14,474 bases of DNA, taken from contig USFX01000049.1 in the NCBI GenBank assembly GCA_900553965.1, positions 1 to 14,474 of the forward strand, in the 5' to 3' direction. Numbering within the stretch: position 1 is the first letter of the stretch; every line of letters begins with the position of its first letter. Shown here in pieces: positions 14,340-14,474 of this stretch. The notes under the pieces were generated by a model, which was not told where the DNA came from, made no database searches, and saw nothing but the letters and a program-made list of their open reading frames with translations. The position numbers and the translations under genes were made by a program. The stretch comes from an uncultured Prevotella sp. (GTDB lineage Bacteria > Bacteroidota > Bacteroidia > Bacteroidales > Bacteroidaceae).

Positions 14340-14474
14340 AATGTCATAAAAGGTATGTTCAAAGATTAAAAAGTCCGGCTCTTCCGATTCTTGAGGTGAT
14401 GCAATTTTATGCTCATGAAGGTGTTGCAGAACTCGCATGGAAGCCTTTAAGTGGGGTAATCTTAGTCCCCTCCT
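14340..14474. other. right-edge sequence without recognised gene
   Basis: This stretch lies upstream of the LysM operon promoter and runs off the window. One plus-strand frame stays open from about 14344 to the edge (it includes MQFYAHEGVAELAWKPL) and one minus-strand frame is also open, but neither has a recognisable domain or start signal. It holds GCTCTTCCGAT at 14378-14388, discussed as a possible sequencing-adapter remnant. It might instead be part of a dispersed repeat at which assembly stopped. Confidence 0.4.

Noticed and set aside
14296..14474. Minus-strand frame open from the right edge into the LysM promoter region
   Set aside because: It would end inside the predicted promoter, has no recognisable domain, and its 5' part is outside the window; not supportable as a gene.

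Overview
The window looks like chromosomal DNA of a Bacteroidales bacterium, most likely a Prevotella-like member of Prevotellaceae. Three things point there. The promoters match the Bacteroidetes sigma consensus (TTTG, about 20 bp, TAnnTTTG). Shine-Dalgarno sites are absent and leaders are A-rich. The proteins are typical of the phylum: DUF3078, DPP5, a PorT-like barrel, LysM plus type-1 periplasmic-binding fold, and a Bacteroidetes-style peptide MFS transporter. There are nine convincing genes, no RNA genes, no CRISPR array and no insertion sequence. The genus is an inference.

Layout. (1) 44-1345 (-) is a DUF3078 outer-membrane barrel protein. A 259-bp divergent promoter region separates it from (2) pyrG (+, GTG start) and (3) yidC (+), whose start overlaps the pyrG stop. 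A CGCAAAGACGC-type inverted repeat follows. (4) dpp5, a periplasmic dipeptidyl peptidase, is followed after 57 bp by (5) an MFS carrier that resembles the MFSD1 dipeptide transporter. This pair ends in a large perfect inverted repeat that fills the whole gap to the convergent gene (6), an exported endonuclease/exonuclease/phosphatase-family protein (-). A second copy of the CGCAAAGACGC inverted repeat lies upstream of that gene. A three-gene minus-strand operon follows, transcribed from the right: (9) LysM/type-1 binding protein, (8) PorT-like barrel, (7) POT-family peptide transporter. The last ~120 bp hold nothing I recognise.

How the genes work together. pyrG and yidC are housekeeping genes (CTP synthesis, membrane protein insertion). 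The middle and right parts suggest peptide nutrition: DPP5 releases dipeptides in the periplasm, the MFSD1-like carrier next to it is a plausible dipeptide importer, and a second peptide transporter lies about 1.4 kb beyond it. That POT protein lacks two acidic residues that serve proton coupling in canonical POT carriers. I see no unmistakable new defence or mobile system. The most interesting items are the DPP5/MFSD1-like pair, the altered POT motif, the two families of gene-end inverted repeats, and a perfect CRP-like dyad near the DUF3078 promoter.
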